Shown piece after piece: positions 1 to 9,427 of a stretch of DNA of 64,000 nucleotides (within the stretch, counting starts at the first letter, position 1; every line of letters starts with the position of its first letter). The stretch is from Kalaharituber pfeilii. Its lineage: Eukaryota > Ascomycota > Pezizomycetes > Pezizales > Pezizaceae. Under the pieces are notes generated by a model, which was not told the origin of the DNA, did not search any database, and saw only the letters and a program-made list of their open reading frames with translations. The stretch lies in NCBI GenBank assembly GCA_015179045.1, contig WHUZ01000009.1, positions 868,001-932,000 of the forward strand. Direction: 5' to 3'. The translations under genes and the position numbers were made by a program.

Positions 1-462
1 ACGTGATACAAAAAAAAAAAAGTACTAGGGGGTAGGGGAAAATACTCAGAAGCGCTATGCATGCATAATGTGCGCCACTTGACCGGGGGTCAAAATTGAA
101 GTAGGTTGACTTTTTGTCGAAAAGTCTTCACAACAAGTGTATGGGTTTTACACACAAAAATATGACACACGTAATTTTAACTGCATACAAGTCAATAAAT
201 TGTTGCATAATTACCACCCAACAGCCATATCAGCAAAGCTGATCTGGCACACTTCTAACTAATGACAGGAGCTTTTCTTTTGTTATTTATCCCACACTTC
301 CTGAGGTTTTCCACCCTTGTTTGTGCATTCATCGCGTAAAATAATAATTCTGACGCTCTGAACTTGAGTAGTTTCTCAATTGTGAATTTCATGACTGAAC
401 TTTTCATTTTGCTATTGTATGCAGGCTTCAGCAGGTGATTCGAGGCTGCGACTGGGATATTA
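1..462. other. No gene recognised (left edge)
   Basis: I see no convincing coding region or RNA gene here. An A-tract lies at the extreme left. The only long open frame begins at a non-ATG codon and has no recognisable motif. Confidence 0.5.
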
Positions 463-1038
463 GAGGGATTTTGCTGATACCAGGGATTTATCAGGGATAA
501 AGCCCTAAACATGTGGCACAACCCTGGGAATAGCAAAAAATGCAATTGAGTTTTTGCTGCATCAGGGATACTCCAGGTTTTCTCCCTTTCGTGCCCAGCC
601 GCTAACCTACTTATCTCACTGAACTTCGAGATGGCAACTCAATTCAAAGCTTACTAAGTCATAACTGCGGGTGTGCTATGACTACTACTACCAATTTGGA
701 CTGGTAACTATAGGCAGTACAGGTCGTAGTGTAGGCCTTTGCTCCCATGAAAATGGAACACCTTTGAACTACGTGTATCACAACTCAACATTCTCAGACA
801 ATCCCTGATTTTTGGTTTACCGTGTGAATCAGTTCACTGGATCGATCTCAGCTTTCAGAATGAAAATTGAGTAAAAACTGGTGAAGATAGATGGGAGTCA
901 AAAAGCAGTGGTTTCCAGGGATCCAGCCCTGGAAATCCAATCCCAGGGATGAAATTCCTCCCGTAGGTTTCTCTAGCGCGTGGCGCAGTCATCCCTGGAA
1001 ATCCCTGGAAACCATCCCTGGTGCCAGCAAAATCCCTC
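463..1038. mobile_element. TA-flanked MITE, 576 bp (GAGGG family, type 1)
   Basis: The ends are inverted repeats that both begin GAGGGATTTTGCTG and run into ACCAGGGAT-like sequence. Each end is flanked by TA (461-462 and 1039-1040), as expected for the Tc1/mariner superfamily. There is no transposase ORF. Internal CCAGGGAT/ATCCCTGG motifs recur. The segment around 840-1000 is similar to an inverted relic near 46780-46960, so the family is dispersed. The TIRs and TA flanks are seen directly; the superfamily is inferred. Confidence 0.75.
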
Positions 1039-1040
1039 TA

Positions 1041-2819
1041 ATATAATGGAGTTCTGTAACCTGGTTGAAAAATAAGGCGTGTTACTCAGTGAAGCGTGAC
1101 AGAAAATGCGTGTAGAATAACAAGTATTATATAATCAACGGGTCAACTCTATCCTAGCAACTATCCCTGTCAATTGTATGCAACTTTTTGCGCTTCTGAA
1201 GACTTACCCCTGCCCCGAGTACAAGTATGTCTCATGTTCTCTGCTGCGCTTGGCAAATAGTATGGCCGGCCCAAGGATCGCACCACTTTCTGCGCAGCGC
1301 AATGGTTGGTGAACGGATCAAAGGAGAAGTTTCGCCACAATCAGGAATGCAGTTGTACTGTATTTCAGTAGTAAGTCCAAGTTTTGGCCCAGAAACCCAG
1401 CGAGAACGGAAAGCTCAAGGAAAGGAGTTGCCAACTTATTGACATGATGGGGCTTACTTTCCATTTAACTATTTCAATGAGTGGCCCAGACAGTTGACCA
1501 TCCATTATAGCAGAGAACCGTAAAGGTCGCAGCTAACATGTTAACCGCAGCTGCCACTGACCTATCCAGAGAGGATAGAGATATCCACCTGAGTTGACTG
1601 GTAAGGTTGCTAGTGACCATTCGGCCTGATCGGCCGATAGCTACAGCAGGGCAATGCATTGACAGGGCGGGACACGGAAGCGTATCACTAGCAGATCGAC
1701 ACATGGAATGGATTGTTTATGAAGGAGGCTTATGGAACCTCTTCAAGAAGCTGATAATGGAGCTGGTAGATGGGAAAGGTGGACAGGCGACGTGAGGATT
1801 TTGTAGAGTTGCGAACTTAGGGGTTTCCTTTCGAGTCATGAAGGCTTGATATTGCCTCATTGGCGAACGACAGCATATGCACCGGCGAGAGATTGACCTT
1901 TACTATAACACTAACACAGGTATAGCATGAGTTGTTCAAACATGGCGGATGGCCTGTGTACTGAGATAAGACTCACCTGTGTGAAGACTGGTAGGTTAGA
2001 GTGCGAACAGAGAGGACCTCTGCATCAATCTCCTATACAACATCCTGAGCTGGAAGGATGCGGAGAAGGCGGCAGAATAGTAGCTGACTATTTCATCCTC
2101 AGTTCACCTATTGAATCCGGTGAACGGAGGCTTGAGTAAGCCCTTGAGCAGCTCGGCATGCTGCTCTGTTTTATTTTTATTATTATTATTTTTTTGAGGG
2201 TGGGGGCCGGGGTCAGATAACCCGGCTTCGCATACAGCGTATGGCAAGGACCCATATACCCGGGTTAGGTTGTCACTCTACGTACACGGCCCACAGTTCT
2301 CTCATCCTTCCCGCAGATCAATAGCACGTTGACAACTTCAGTGCGGCTGTTTGAGTCATTACCTCAGCTACTTCTGGTTTCCTGTTATTTATTTTAATTT
2401 ACCTCGTCGTATCCCCTAGGGTGGCATACTGTCTTTCACCACAAAGCGACGTGCACCAAGTCCCGACGCACATTTTACACCAAAACTGAGCATGCGTGAC
2501 AACATATATCTCAACCACAAGAATAGGATTTTGTATGCGCTTTTCAGGGGAAATCCGTAAAAGGATGTTCTTCACATTGAATACCTCTACTTGCTCTGAA
2601 AAGACATCGTGATCAATTAATGGCACCATGAGTTTTTCATTGATGTCTTGACATGCCTTAATATGGAATTTCCCATACAAAGTGCACTGGAGGGTAGAAT
2701 GCACTACTTCCCTTCAACGCTCACCATAATGGCTATAGAATTGTGGCTAGAGAGTCTCCTCAATAGCTCTCTTGATAATTAGTGCTTTGATTGGCTTAAT
2801 GTTGTTTAATGCCTAGTTC
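1041..2819. other. Intergenic, no supported gene
   Basis: Only short unconvincing ORFs are present. Near 2165-2240 a T-rich tract precedes a sequence resembling, on the minus strand, the 3' end of the short retroposon family B (a GCCATACG...TATGCG-like core). It is too diverged to bound. Confidence 0.4.
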
Positions 2820-2833
2820 ATACATCAAATTGC

Positions 2834-2889
2834 GCCCTTCCATGGTGAACAGCTGCAGCTGCAAGCGGGGTTACGTGATTTAAAAAAAA
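2834..2889 (+). mobile_element. Ultra-short retroposon, family B (56 bp)
   Basis: A 56-bp insert (CCATGGTGAACAGC core, then GCGGGGTTACGTGATTT and an A-run) sits between perfect 14-bp direct repeats ATACATCAAATTGC at 2820-2833 and 2890-2903. An A-tail next to a TSD is the signature of target-primed reverse transcription. The insert is far shorter than any usual SINE. Related inserts lie at 15835, 16584 and 42265. Confidence 0.75.
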
Positions 2890-3204
2890 ATACATCAAAT
2901 TGCCATTTTGGTAGTTTTCCCATACAATTATTGCATACAATATCTATAGAAATATAAATTTTGTGAATAAATCCACAACTTCTTCACATCTTCCTGGTAC
3001 ACTTTTTATATTTTTGAATAAGGTAAAATATTGATACTCAAGTGTCCTACTGTTTTTTATCAAGTTCAATTCAGGTTGATAAGTGGAATTCAATACTAGT
3101 ACAGCAAAAAATATATGCAAGCCTATGCCAATGTGTGGTGTGAAATTCATGGAATCATAAGTCCCTTCGAACCATCATTTCTGAAGAAGCTAAGGTCAAA
3201 ATAT

Positions 3205-3416
3205 AAGATTGCACCGTTTGGGGAAAAAAATGGGGAGGAGCGGAAGGTATAAGACAGTTAGACAAGGAAAAGAACTTGGCGGAGATTCTCGAGTGGGCAG
3301 GGAAGGAGTAAGGGTTTTTTACATACACTTTCTATTTTCCTATTCTATGTACTTAAACATCGCCATAGCCCATAGGGCGGCATGCGATCAATGAAATAAA
3401 AAAAAAAAAAAAAAAA
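3205..3416 (+). mobile_element. 5'-truncated LINE 3' end with TSD (family A)
   Basis: A 212-bp insert ends in the family A hairpin (3359-3388, outer stem ATCGC/GCGAT) and a poly-A tail. It is bounded by perfect 14-bp repeats TAAGGTCAAAATAT at 3191-3204 and 3417-3430. The body resembles the 3' UTR of the LINE copy at 20.8-22.4 kb. This is a short, dead-on-arrival retrotransposon copy. Confidence 0.75.
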
Positions 3417-3521
3417 TAAGGTCAAAATATGAAGATTAGTCCTTCATTTAATCCGTCTACGAGCTGGATGCCAAATTCTATTCTGGTGGTTGAGATATAT
3501 GTTGTCGTGCACGGTCAGTAT

Positions 3522-3866
3522 TAGTGAGCGGCACGAGCCGAGCCAGCTCGAGCTCAAACGAGCCAAGATCATGCTTGTGTTTTTCTTGACAGCTCGCTAA
3601 AATGCTTAGCCAGTGCAAGGTTTCATCAACTGTAAATACCTAATATAGTAATAATTAGAGACTTGGAGCCCATTCTGACCTACCAACAACTTCGAAATGC
3701 ACAATTTAGCTGATAGTAGTGAGAAAGATGAAAATTTAGCTTAGTTTAGTTTAGTTTGTCAATATTATGTATATAATCAATCCAGGCTCGAGCCGAGCTC
3801 ACTTACTCACGAGCTGGCTCGAGCTCACCCTCCAGCTCGGCTCGAGCTAGTTCGTGCCGCTCACTA
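3522..3866. mobile_element. hAT-type MITE, 345 bp
   Basis: The terminal inverted repeats TAGTGAGCGGCACGA match exactly at both ends. They are flanked by the 8-bp duplication GTCAGTAT (3514-3521 and 3867-3874), the length typical of hAT elements. Subterminal regions are rich in GAGCTCGAGCC-like repeats. The element has no coding capacity, so it would depend on a hAT transposase encoded elsewhere. Confidence 0.85.
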
Positions 3867-4039
3867 GTCAGTATTGGTGTGTTGTGGTGAATTACAGTAT
3901 GAGTATGATAAAAAAAGAAAGGAAAAAAAAAAATCTGAGCTAATTGACGCCAACAGATTAACCCCTCAAAGTTGAGGTACATTGACGTAGATCCAGCTGA
4001 AGATGGCTGTCAGAATTTCGCTGCTCCACCGATTTACCA

Positions 4040-4135
4040 TATCTCCATTTCTAGAATTTTCTTTTCTTACCTTATTTCAATTATCCACATGTAACTAAAC
4101 CTCGCCATAGCCCACAGGGCGGCACGCGAGTACTG

Positions 4136-4164
<29 letters not shown>
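4040..4164 (+). mobile_element. LINE 3'-end copy (family A hairpin plus poly-A)
   Basis: The hairpin at 4101-4130 (CTCGC/GCGAG, loop side ACA) is followed by GATAT and about 24 A residues. The ATGTAACTA sequence just upstream also occurs in the LINE 3' UTR at 23.95 kb. The 5' boundary and TSD are not clear, so the start is approximate. Confidence 0.6.
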
Positions 4165-4166
<2 letters not shown>

Positions 4167-5320
4167 GATTACAGATGTCTTACTAAGATACTAGTAGAGC
4201 TTACTATTTTATATCGGGAAACGATCGCCTACCTAGAAACGACGCGCATCTTGGCATGCCTCATGAGAAACCATTTTCATAATATCTTTGGCAACTTAGA
4301 TGCCAGTAACATCAAATAAAGTGATATAGATACAATGATGTCGGGACAACATTATCTACATATTCTATTGCCTATATTCAATGTCAAGCTCCTGCTATAT
4401 CAATAAATATGTCAACAGGTCAATTTAACCCCCCTCCCTCTTACGCTCCTATATATTGCCAGTTAAATAGTACTAACATCTATGCTCTTATAGCTGCTGT
4501 CACTCACTAATGGCCATAGTATATGGTGGCATATGCTATAGGGGGGTAGGATACTTCAAGCTCTATTCGCAAGTCTAAAAGTGAGCAATTGCGGCAACTG
4601 TAGCTGTACCAATTTATACTTAGTTATAATAAATAGAAGGTACCGAGGCTGAACATACTGTTATACACTCTACAACTGCTTACAAGATTGATATAGGGCT
4701 ATCTACACCTTTAGACCATCCTAGTTTACCAGTTGAAGATGATATACTCATTCCCAGCTGATATCTCTAAGAGTATAAGACATGCAGTCAAGCGGACTCC
4801 TCTAGCAAAAACCCTCACAGCTCAACCAAAATTGCACGAATATGAATTCTGAGAAAGGATTTGGAGTCCCTGGTGTTTACTTATGTAACCCACCATTTTT
4901 CCTTGATTTTTTTGCTCTTCTAATAATTTTTTTGTGATTTTATCCGTGTCGAATAGTACTGACAGGTGATACAATGGATGCTCGGATACATGTCTCATGA
5001 TTTATGGCAGCCGCTGTCTCACATGAGCCGCAGCTCCCTCGAGCTCTGTATTGATACCCCTAATAGCAATACTCTCGAACTGGTTTGCTGCTGTCAAACC
5101 TCAGATTTGCTTCCTAAACCGAATTACCATTTTGGATATGCCCTCAGCTCGCCGCTCGCAACCCCCGGGCCCAGATATGCCCCTCAAACCGGCTCGCTGC
5201 ACACAATCCCTGCCTGCAGATATACCCCCAGGTCCGAATATACCCTCCAAACCAGTTCACCACCGCTCCCAACACTCTAAGTTAAAGTTAAATTCAGTTG
5301 CTGAAGTACTGGCAGTTGTG
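4165..5320. other. Repeat-rich intergenic, no supported gene
   Basis: Plus-strand ORFs around 4966-5323 contain a proline-rich stretch with imperfect repeats (PPGPDMPLKP, PPGPNIPSKP) but no recognised domain and no clear gene structure. They may be a relic of the element that carries the downstream repeats. Confidence 0.35.
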
Positions 5321-5329
5321 TAGGCGGCC

Positions 5330-5560
5330 AGTGGAGCGCGCGAAAATACGAAAAATGCACGCGCATACGAAATGCGCTTATGCAATGCAAGCGATATGTG
5401 AGCCGACGCTGGCAGGCGGCTGTTATGAGTTCACCGCGACTGTAGTATGGAGCTGGTGGAGCGCGCGAAAAATGTGAAAAATGCAAGCGCATACGATATG
5501 CGCATATACGACGCAAGCAGCAAGTGATATGCGAGCCGACGCTGGTAGGCGGCATCGCAA
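5330..5560 (+). repeat. Tandem duplication, about 126-bp period
   Basis: The segment starting near 5332 (GGAGCGCGCGAAAA, then CATACGAAATGCGC and GTGAGCCGACGCTGG) recurs near 5458 with the same order of motifs. This gives two copies in direct orientation with moderate divergence. It lies directly upstream of dispersed repeat motif C. Confidence 0.6.
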
Positions 5561-5571
5561 TCGCACAAATG

Positions 5572-5660
5572 AGTGCTATATGAGCTACGCAGAAGACTAG
5601 CGAGGATCACTATCATACTGAAGTGTCTTTTTGGCCTGGCAGACAGTAACTCTCTGCGTT
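5572..5660 (+). repeat. Dispersed repeat motif C, copy 1
   Basis: The segment contains GAGCTACGCAGAAGACTAG, a GTGTCTTTTTGGCCTGG block and CAGACAGTAACTCTCTGCG. Related copies occur near 16240-16345 (+), 17571-17640 (-), 18013-18045 (-) and 48005-48080 (+). The family is not identified. Confidence 0.55.
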
Positions 5661-5716
5661 TACCACCTCCATTACAAACTCTGAGTCAAGGTTGGAAAAA
5701 ACTATCATTTGGATGA

Positions 5717-6132
5717 GTCCTGGATCGAAATTATCTCATTGCTCGTCTACGACAGTTGGAGGGTCAGAAAAATGTGAATGATTGTCATATTGACCTTGAT
5801 TCGGACTCTAATAACTCTCCTGAGTCTTCTGTAGATGGTCCGAACCAAAGTACTCCAACAGATAGGCTTACTACTAATATACTAGAAGTTAAGGGGGGGG
5901 GGGTCAACTACTAGTGGGAATGGAGGAAAACGGCAGGCTAGAGGGCAAGGGAGTGGTAAAAGGGGACGAACTAGGGCTGCAAAAGATACAGACAATAAGA
6001 TAGTAGTAAAGTCAACAGCATTATCTGGAGCTACTGACTCTCAGCCACCACCACCCCCTCCTTCGACACTTGAGGAAATAATTCAGCAAATGCAGCAGCT
6101 GCAGCAGCTAGTTTCAGGCCTCGCGAATAGAG
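5717..6132 (+). pseudogene. Decayed ORF of unknown, probably element-borne protein
   Basis: From about 5717 a frame without ATG reads RNYLIARLRQLEGQ... and then an acidic Ser/Asn-rich stretch to LEVKGG. At a G11 tract (5893-5903) the frame breaks and resumes in another frame with a basic segment (GGKRQARGQGSGKRGRTRAA), a run of prolines and LEEIIQQMQQLQQLV. The basic stretch looks nuclear or nucleic-acid binding. A good GTAAGT donor follows at 6133, and a further coding-like piece (IDLLIDNMQEVEE) lies at about 6218-6262. It sits just downstream of repeat motif C, which suggests it belongs to a transposable element. No family was recognised. The frameshift is the visible lesion. Confidence 0.4.
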
Positions 6133-6263
6133 CTGTAAGTTATTCTAGCCTATATTGCATATGCTATCATATACTATAGCCATTAATGACTAACTCTTAC
6201 TATAGGAAAGATAGATATAGACCTATTGATAGATAATATGCAGGAGGTTGAGGAGGGGGGTGG

Positions 6264-7097
6264 TAAGTTAATATTATTAATGCATATATTGATATAGCAA
6301 GTGAACTATTGTCGACAGAATTAATACAATATGCTAGAATTATAGTATCAGCTATGCTGTACATATAACTGTTTACTGTAAGCTGCTAGCATGTCTGTTG
6401 CACGAGATATAGCCAAATGTAGTATCTCCAGCAGGCGTGCCAAGAACGTCATATCCCGGTCGACGATCGTATCCCGATATAAAACAGTAGGGACCAGACC
6501 TGGCGTGCAAGAATTCAAAATAACCTGCAGAGTAAAGCAACCTCTATCCTCAATTATAGTTTTTAATCACCCTATGCATCAGCCCTATACATATTTTACT
6601 GCCACATTTTGTAGGGCTGAGGATCATATGTGTGGCTCGCTGGCAGCTCCCTGCAGGATCCCGCCATTGTCTTATACGTTCTCATAAGTTCAGGTCGTGC
6701 CAAGAGAAAGCCGAACACATGCAGTACCATAGGGATTGGAGATTTCCAATTGCAAACTGCCTGTTGTGAAATACTTATGGAACAGCATTTGTACGTAATA
6801 TCTCCATACGAAGCCGATGCGTTCCAAGAGTGGCATAGATTGATCATGATCAGCTGCAGAGTTTCACAAACATCGATTGGCACAGTTCATGTAAAAGGCT
6901 CCAAGGACTGCACTACTTCTCCATAGATTGAATACAAGAGATGTATCCGAAATAGGAGGGCACTGGTGTTTGACATCGGTGGAGGATACATTTTGGGTTG
7001 TGTTCCGCTTACTTGCATTATCCAGAAAGTTCTACTTACTTAGTTACATGCTAGTTATCCTGCATACTGTACTTACATGCATGCTTACAAAACTAAT
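6264..7097. other. Intergenic, no supported gene
   Basis: Overlapping ORFs on both strands around 6390-6930 lack recognisable motifs and conserved structure. I could not support a gene. Confidence 0.35.
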
Positions 7098-7480
7098 ACA
7101 GTATGTATCAAATTTAGCGGTTCAGCCGCAAGCTAATGGGAGGCTCGAGAGCAGTCACCAGAACCTCCGAGACCACAAGATGGGCTCGCCACAGAAGAGA
7201 GGGCAAGCCACTAGTGGGCGCCACCAAGCCACGTGACAGTCCCTCTCTAGTCCCTCTCTAGTTGGTTTCTCATTCGGGTGATCCCTTTCTGGTAGTCATA
7301 GGCAGGCAGGTCGGGGAGGCTCAGTATATAGAGGAGAGAGAGGCTCCAAGCCGCGTGAGTTGCGAAATCACCCACCCACCGACCCCGTTACCTCAGCGAC
7401 TCGGACCTCCGCTAGGGGGCCCTTCGGTTTGCCCCTACTTAGTCAGCAAGATCACGATGGACTAAGCATGGGCATTAGGG
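7098..7480 (+). pseudogene. Possible LTR-retrotransposon relic (integrase scrap plus LTR-like DNA)
   Basis: At about 7098-7185 the plus strand encodes NLAVQPQANGRLESSHQNL. This resembles the HPQxNGxxERxxxxL motif near the end of the Ty3/gypsy and Copia integrase core. It is followed by CGCCACCAAGCCACGTGAC, a duplicated CCCTCTCTAG and a TATATAGAGG TATA-like box, which could be LTR sequence. No paired LTR, primer-binding site or full integrase is visible, so this is tentative. Confidence 0.3.
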
Positions 7481-7624
7481 GCCTACACACCCCTGAGCCG
7501 ATTTCCGCAACCTACAAAGCATGGATAGACACTTCCTCATTTGTTTCCTTATCTTCTCCGTCATTCTCAGTCATGTATTCTGCATAGCAATGATCATGTT
7601 TGTTCGAATCGAGGATCATTAGTA

Positions 7625-8089
7625 GAGGGATTTTGCAACATCCGGGTAGGTAAAGTTGTTAGGGTAATGACAAAGCATGTTATTAAGCGCAAAAATAACC
7701 ATAACCGCAAGAGGTGACTTGGGTAAAATTATGCAAGCTTTTAGTCGAGATTTAATCTCGTTTCGGCTCAACCAGTGCATTTGGCAGCCTCAAGTGATGC
7801 ATAAATGGGCAAAGTTTGGAATATGTTGCTTGCCGCACAACTTGCTTAAGAGGCCCTAATTCATAGTTCCTAAGATAGAACAGTGTCTGAAGAAGCTATA
7901 AACCCAAGTGCGACATAAAAAACTGATTTGGTATGAAATCCAAGTTATCCCAAGAAAAGGAGTTTAAGCGGTACTTACTGTTAACCTGTATATATGCTGT
8001 TAACTGCGCCACAAACACTTCGTTGCTACGGCACCATTACTTGTTAATTACCCGATCAGCTTTACGTCCCGGATGTTGCAAAATCCCTC
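7625..8089. mobile_element. TA-flanked MITE, 465 bp (GAGGG family, type 2)
   Basis: The ends are perfect inverted repeats of at least 22 bp beginning GAGGGATTTTGCAACATC. They are flanked by TA (7623-7624 and 8090-8091). There is no transposase. An inverted, one-end-truncated copy lies at 45681-46146. The first 12 bp of the TIR are shared with the 463-1038 element although the interiors differ, which suggests one transposase could move both. Confidence 0.8.
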
Positions 8090-8091
8090 TA

Positions 8092-9427
8092 ATGTAACTT
8101 CGTATGTTGAATGAATACTCGCAAGAGACTCTGACTTATGTAAAGGAATAATGATAGGCGACAAGAATCCAAAATGTAGAAGGTATAGCAATGAAGCTTC
8201 AGTAAGCGAAAAACAAAGATAGTGCAGATTTGCCTTCATGCCACAGAACTCATGAGATAACAACAGTAACAGCACCAATAGAAAAGAATGCAATAAGCCA
8301 CACAGTGGCGGACAGCAGCTCGGGTGTACAATATACGTATGACTAATTCCACAACTAAGCAAGGTTCACAGCAATACAAACTGGCATTTGGCGCACCAAT
8401 GCGGGGGGGGGGGTGCGAATCTCATCTATGATCTTACTCCTACACATTCCCAGATACACCCCAGTATGCACTGCGAACTCAAACAACTTAGTTTGCACCC
8501 ACGGCCATTGATGTTGATATAGGGTCTGATTGGAAACTAGCAGATCATGAGTTTTAGTTTGAGAAATAAGAAAAAGAAATCACTGAACGGTCTTGCATAG
8601 GTGAGCGCCTGTCCACCTCCCGCACTGAAATGTTGAATGCTGCGTAAGCGTATTCGATCAACAACTTAAGGTAAGGCTATGCAATACACGCACTTTACTA
8701 TGAATGCGTGAGATTCGAAGTAGGCAAGCCAAGAGCTACAGGCGCTTTCATATTTCCAGTAACCGCCGCGTGGGGCAGTGGAAGCTTATCATACATGCAA
8801 GTATACGGTTGTTTCCGGCCCCTGTTGAACGTTTACCCCTGTCACTCCCTATTGATGCGCTAAGGAAGAAACTGCTCTGTATCATACCAGCTCAAAAGTA
8901 ATCCTTACAACACAAAATTGGGATCCAATGATCAGGCCTCCGAAGCATTGAGAGCTCCGGGGAAGGGGCTAACTTGGTACTGATGTGAAAAGCTGTCCTT
9001 AATTTGTCAGGATCATGTGACATGAGCCCTGGCAGTGTCCCTACTGTTCACGTCGTAAGGTGCGTTATAGACCCACTTGCGGGGTCCGAAATACTTCATT
9101 AGCTCGTGTGCTAACCTAGGAGCCTGTTTAGGTAAAGCGATCAAGCTTCGCCTCCGCAAACACTAGTCAGGTCCCCGATTATCGAGTCTCGAAAAATATA
9201 TACTTAAAGGCTGCGGGAGTCGAGTTCCAGACGATTTAGAAAACCTATTGCCGGTTACTACGTCAATACTTCCTATCTCCGACCGCGCATACTGTCTGCC
9301 GCGGACTTCGGACTCAACACGAATTTGAAGACAACACTAGTCCGTACTGAGACAGTGGTGCGACTTTTTGAGGAAAAACACCAAGAAAGTAGTCAAGGTG
9401 AAGCTTAAGACGCCATCAAGCATTGAT
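8092..9427. other. Intergenic and presumed promoter of the Zn2Cys6 gene
   Basis: No gene is supported. A G12 run occurs at about 8403. The region upstream of 9428 should contain the promoter and 5' UTR of the transcription factor, but I could not single out a convincing TATA or operator site. Confidence 0.35.

Noticed and set aside
9368..9427. Upstream extension of the Zn2Cys6 ORF from TTG
   Set aside because: There is no ATG in this stretch, and the first in-frame ATG is 9428.
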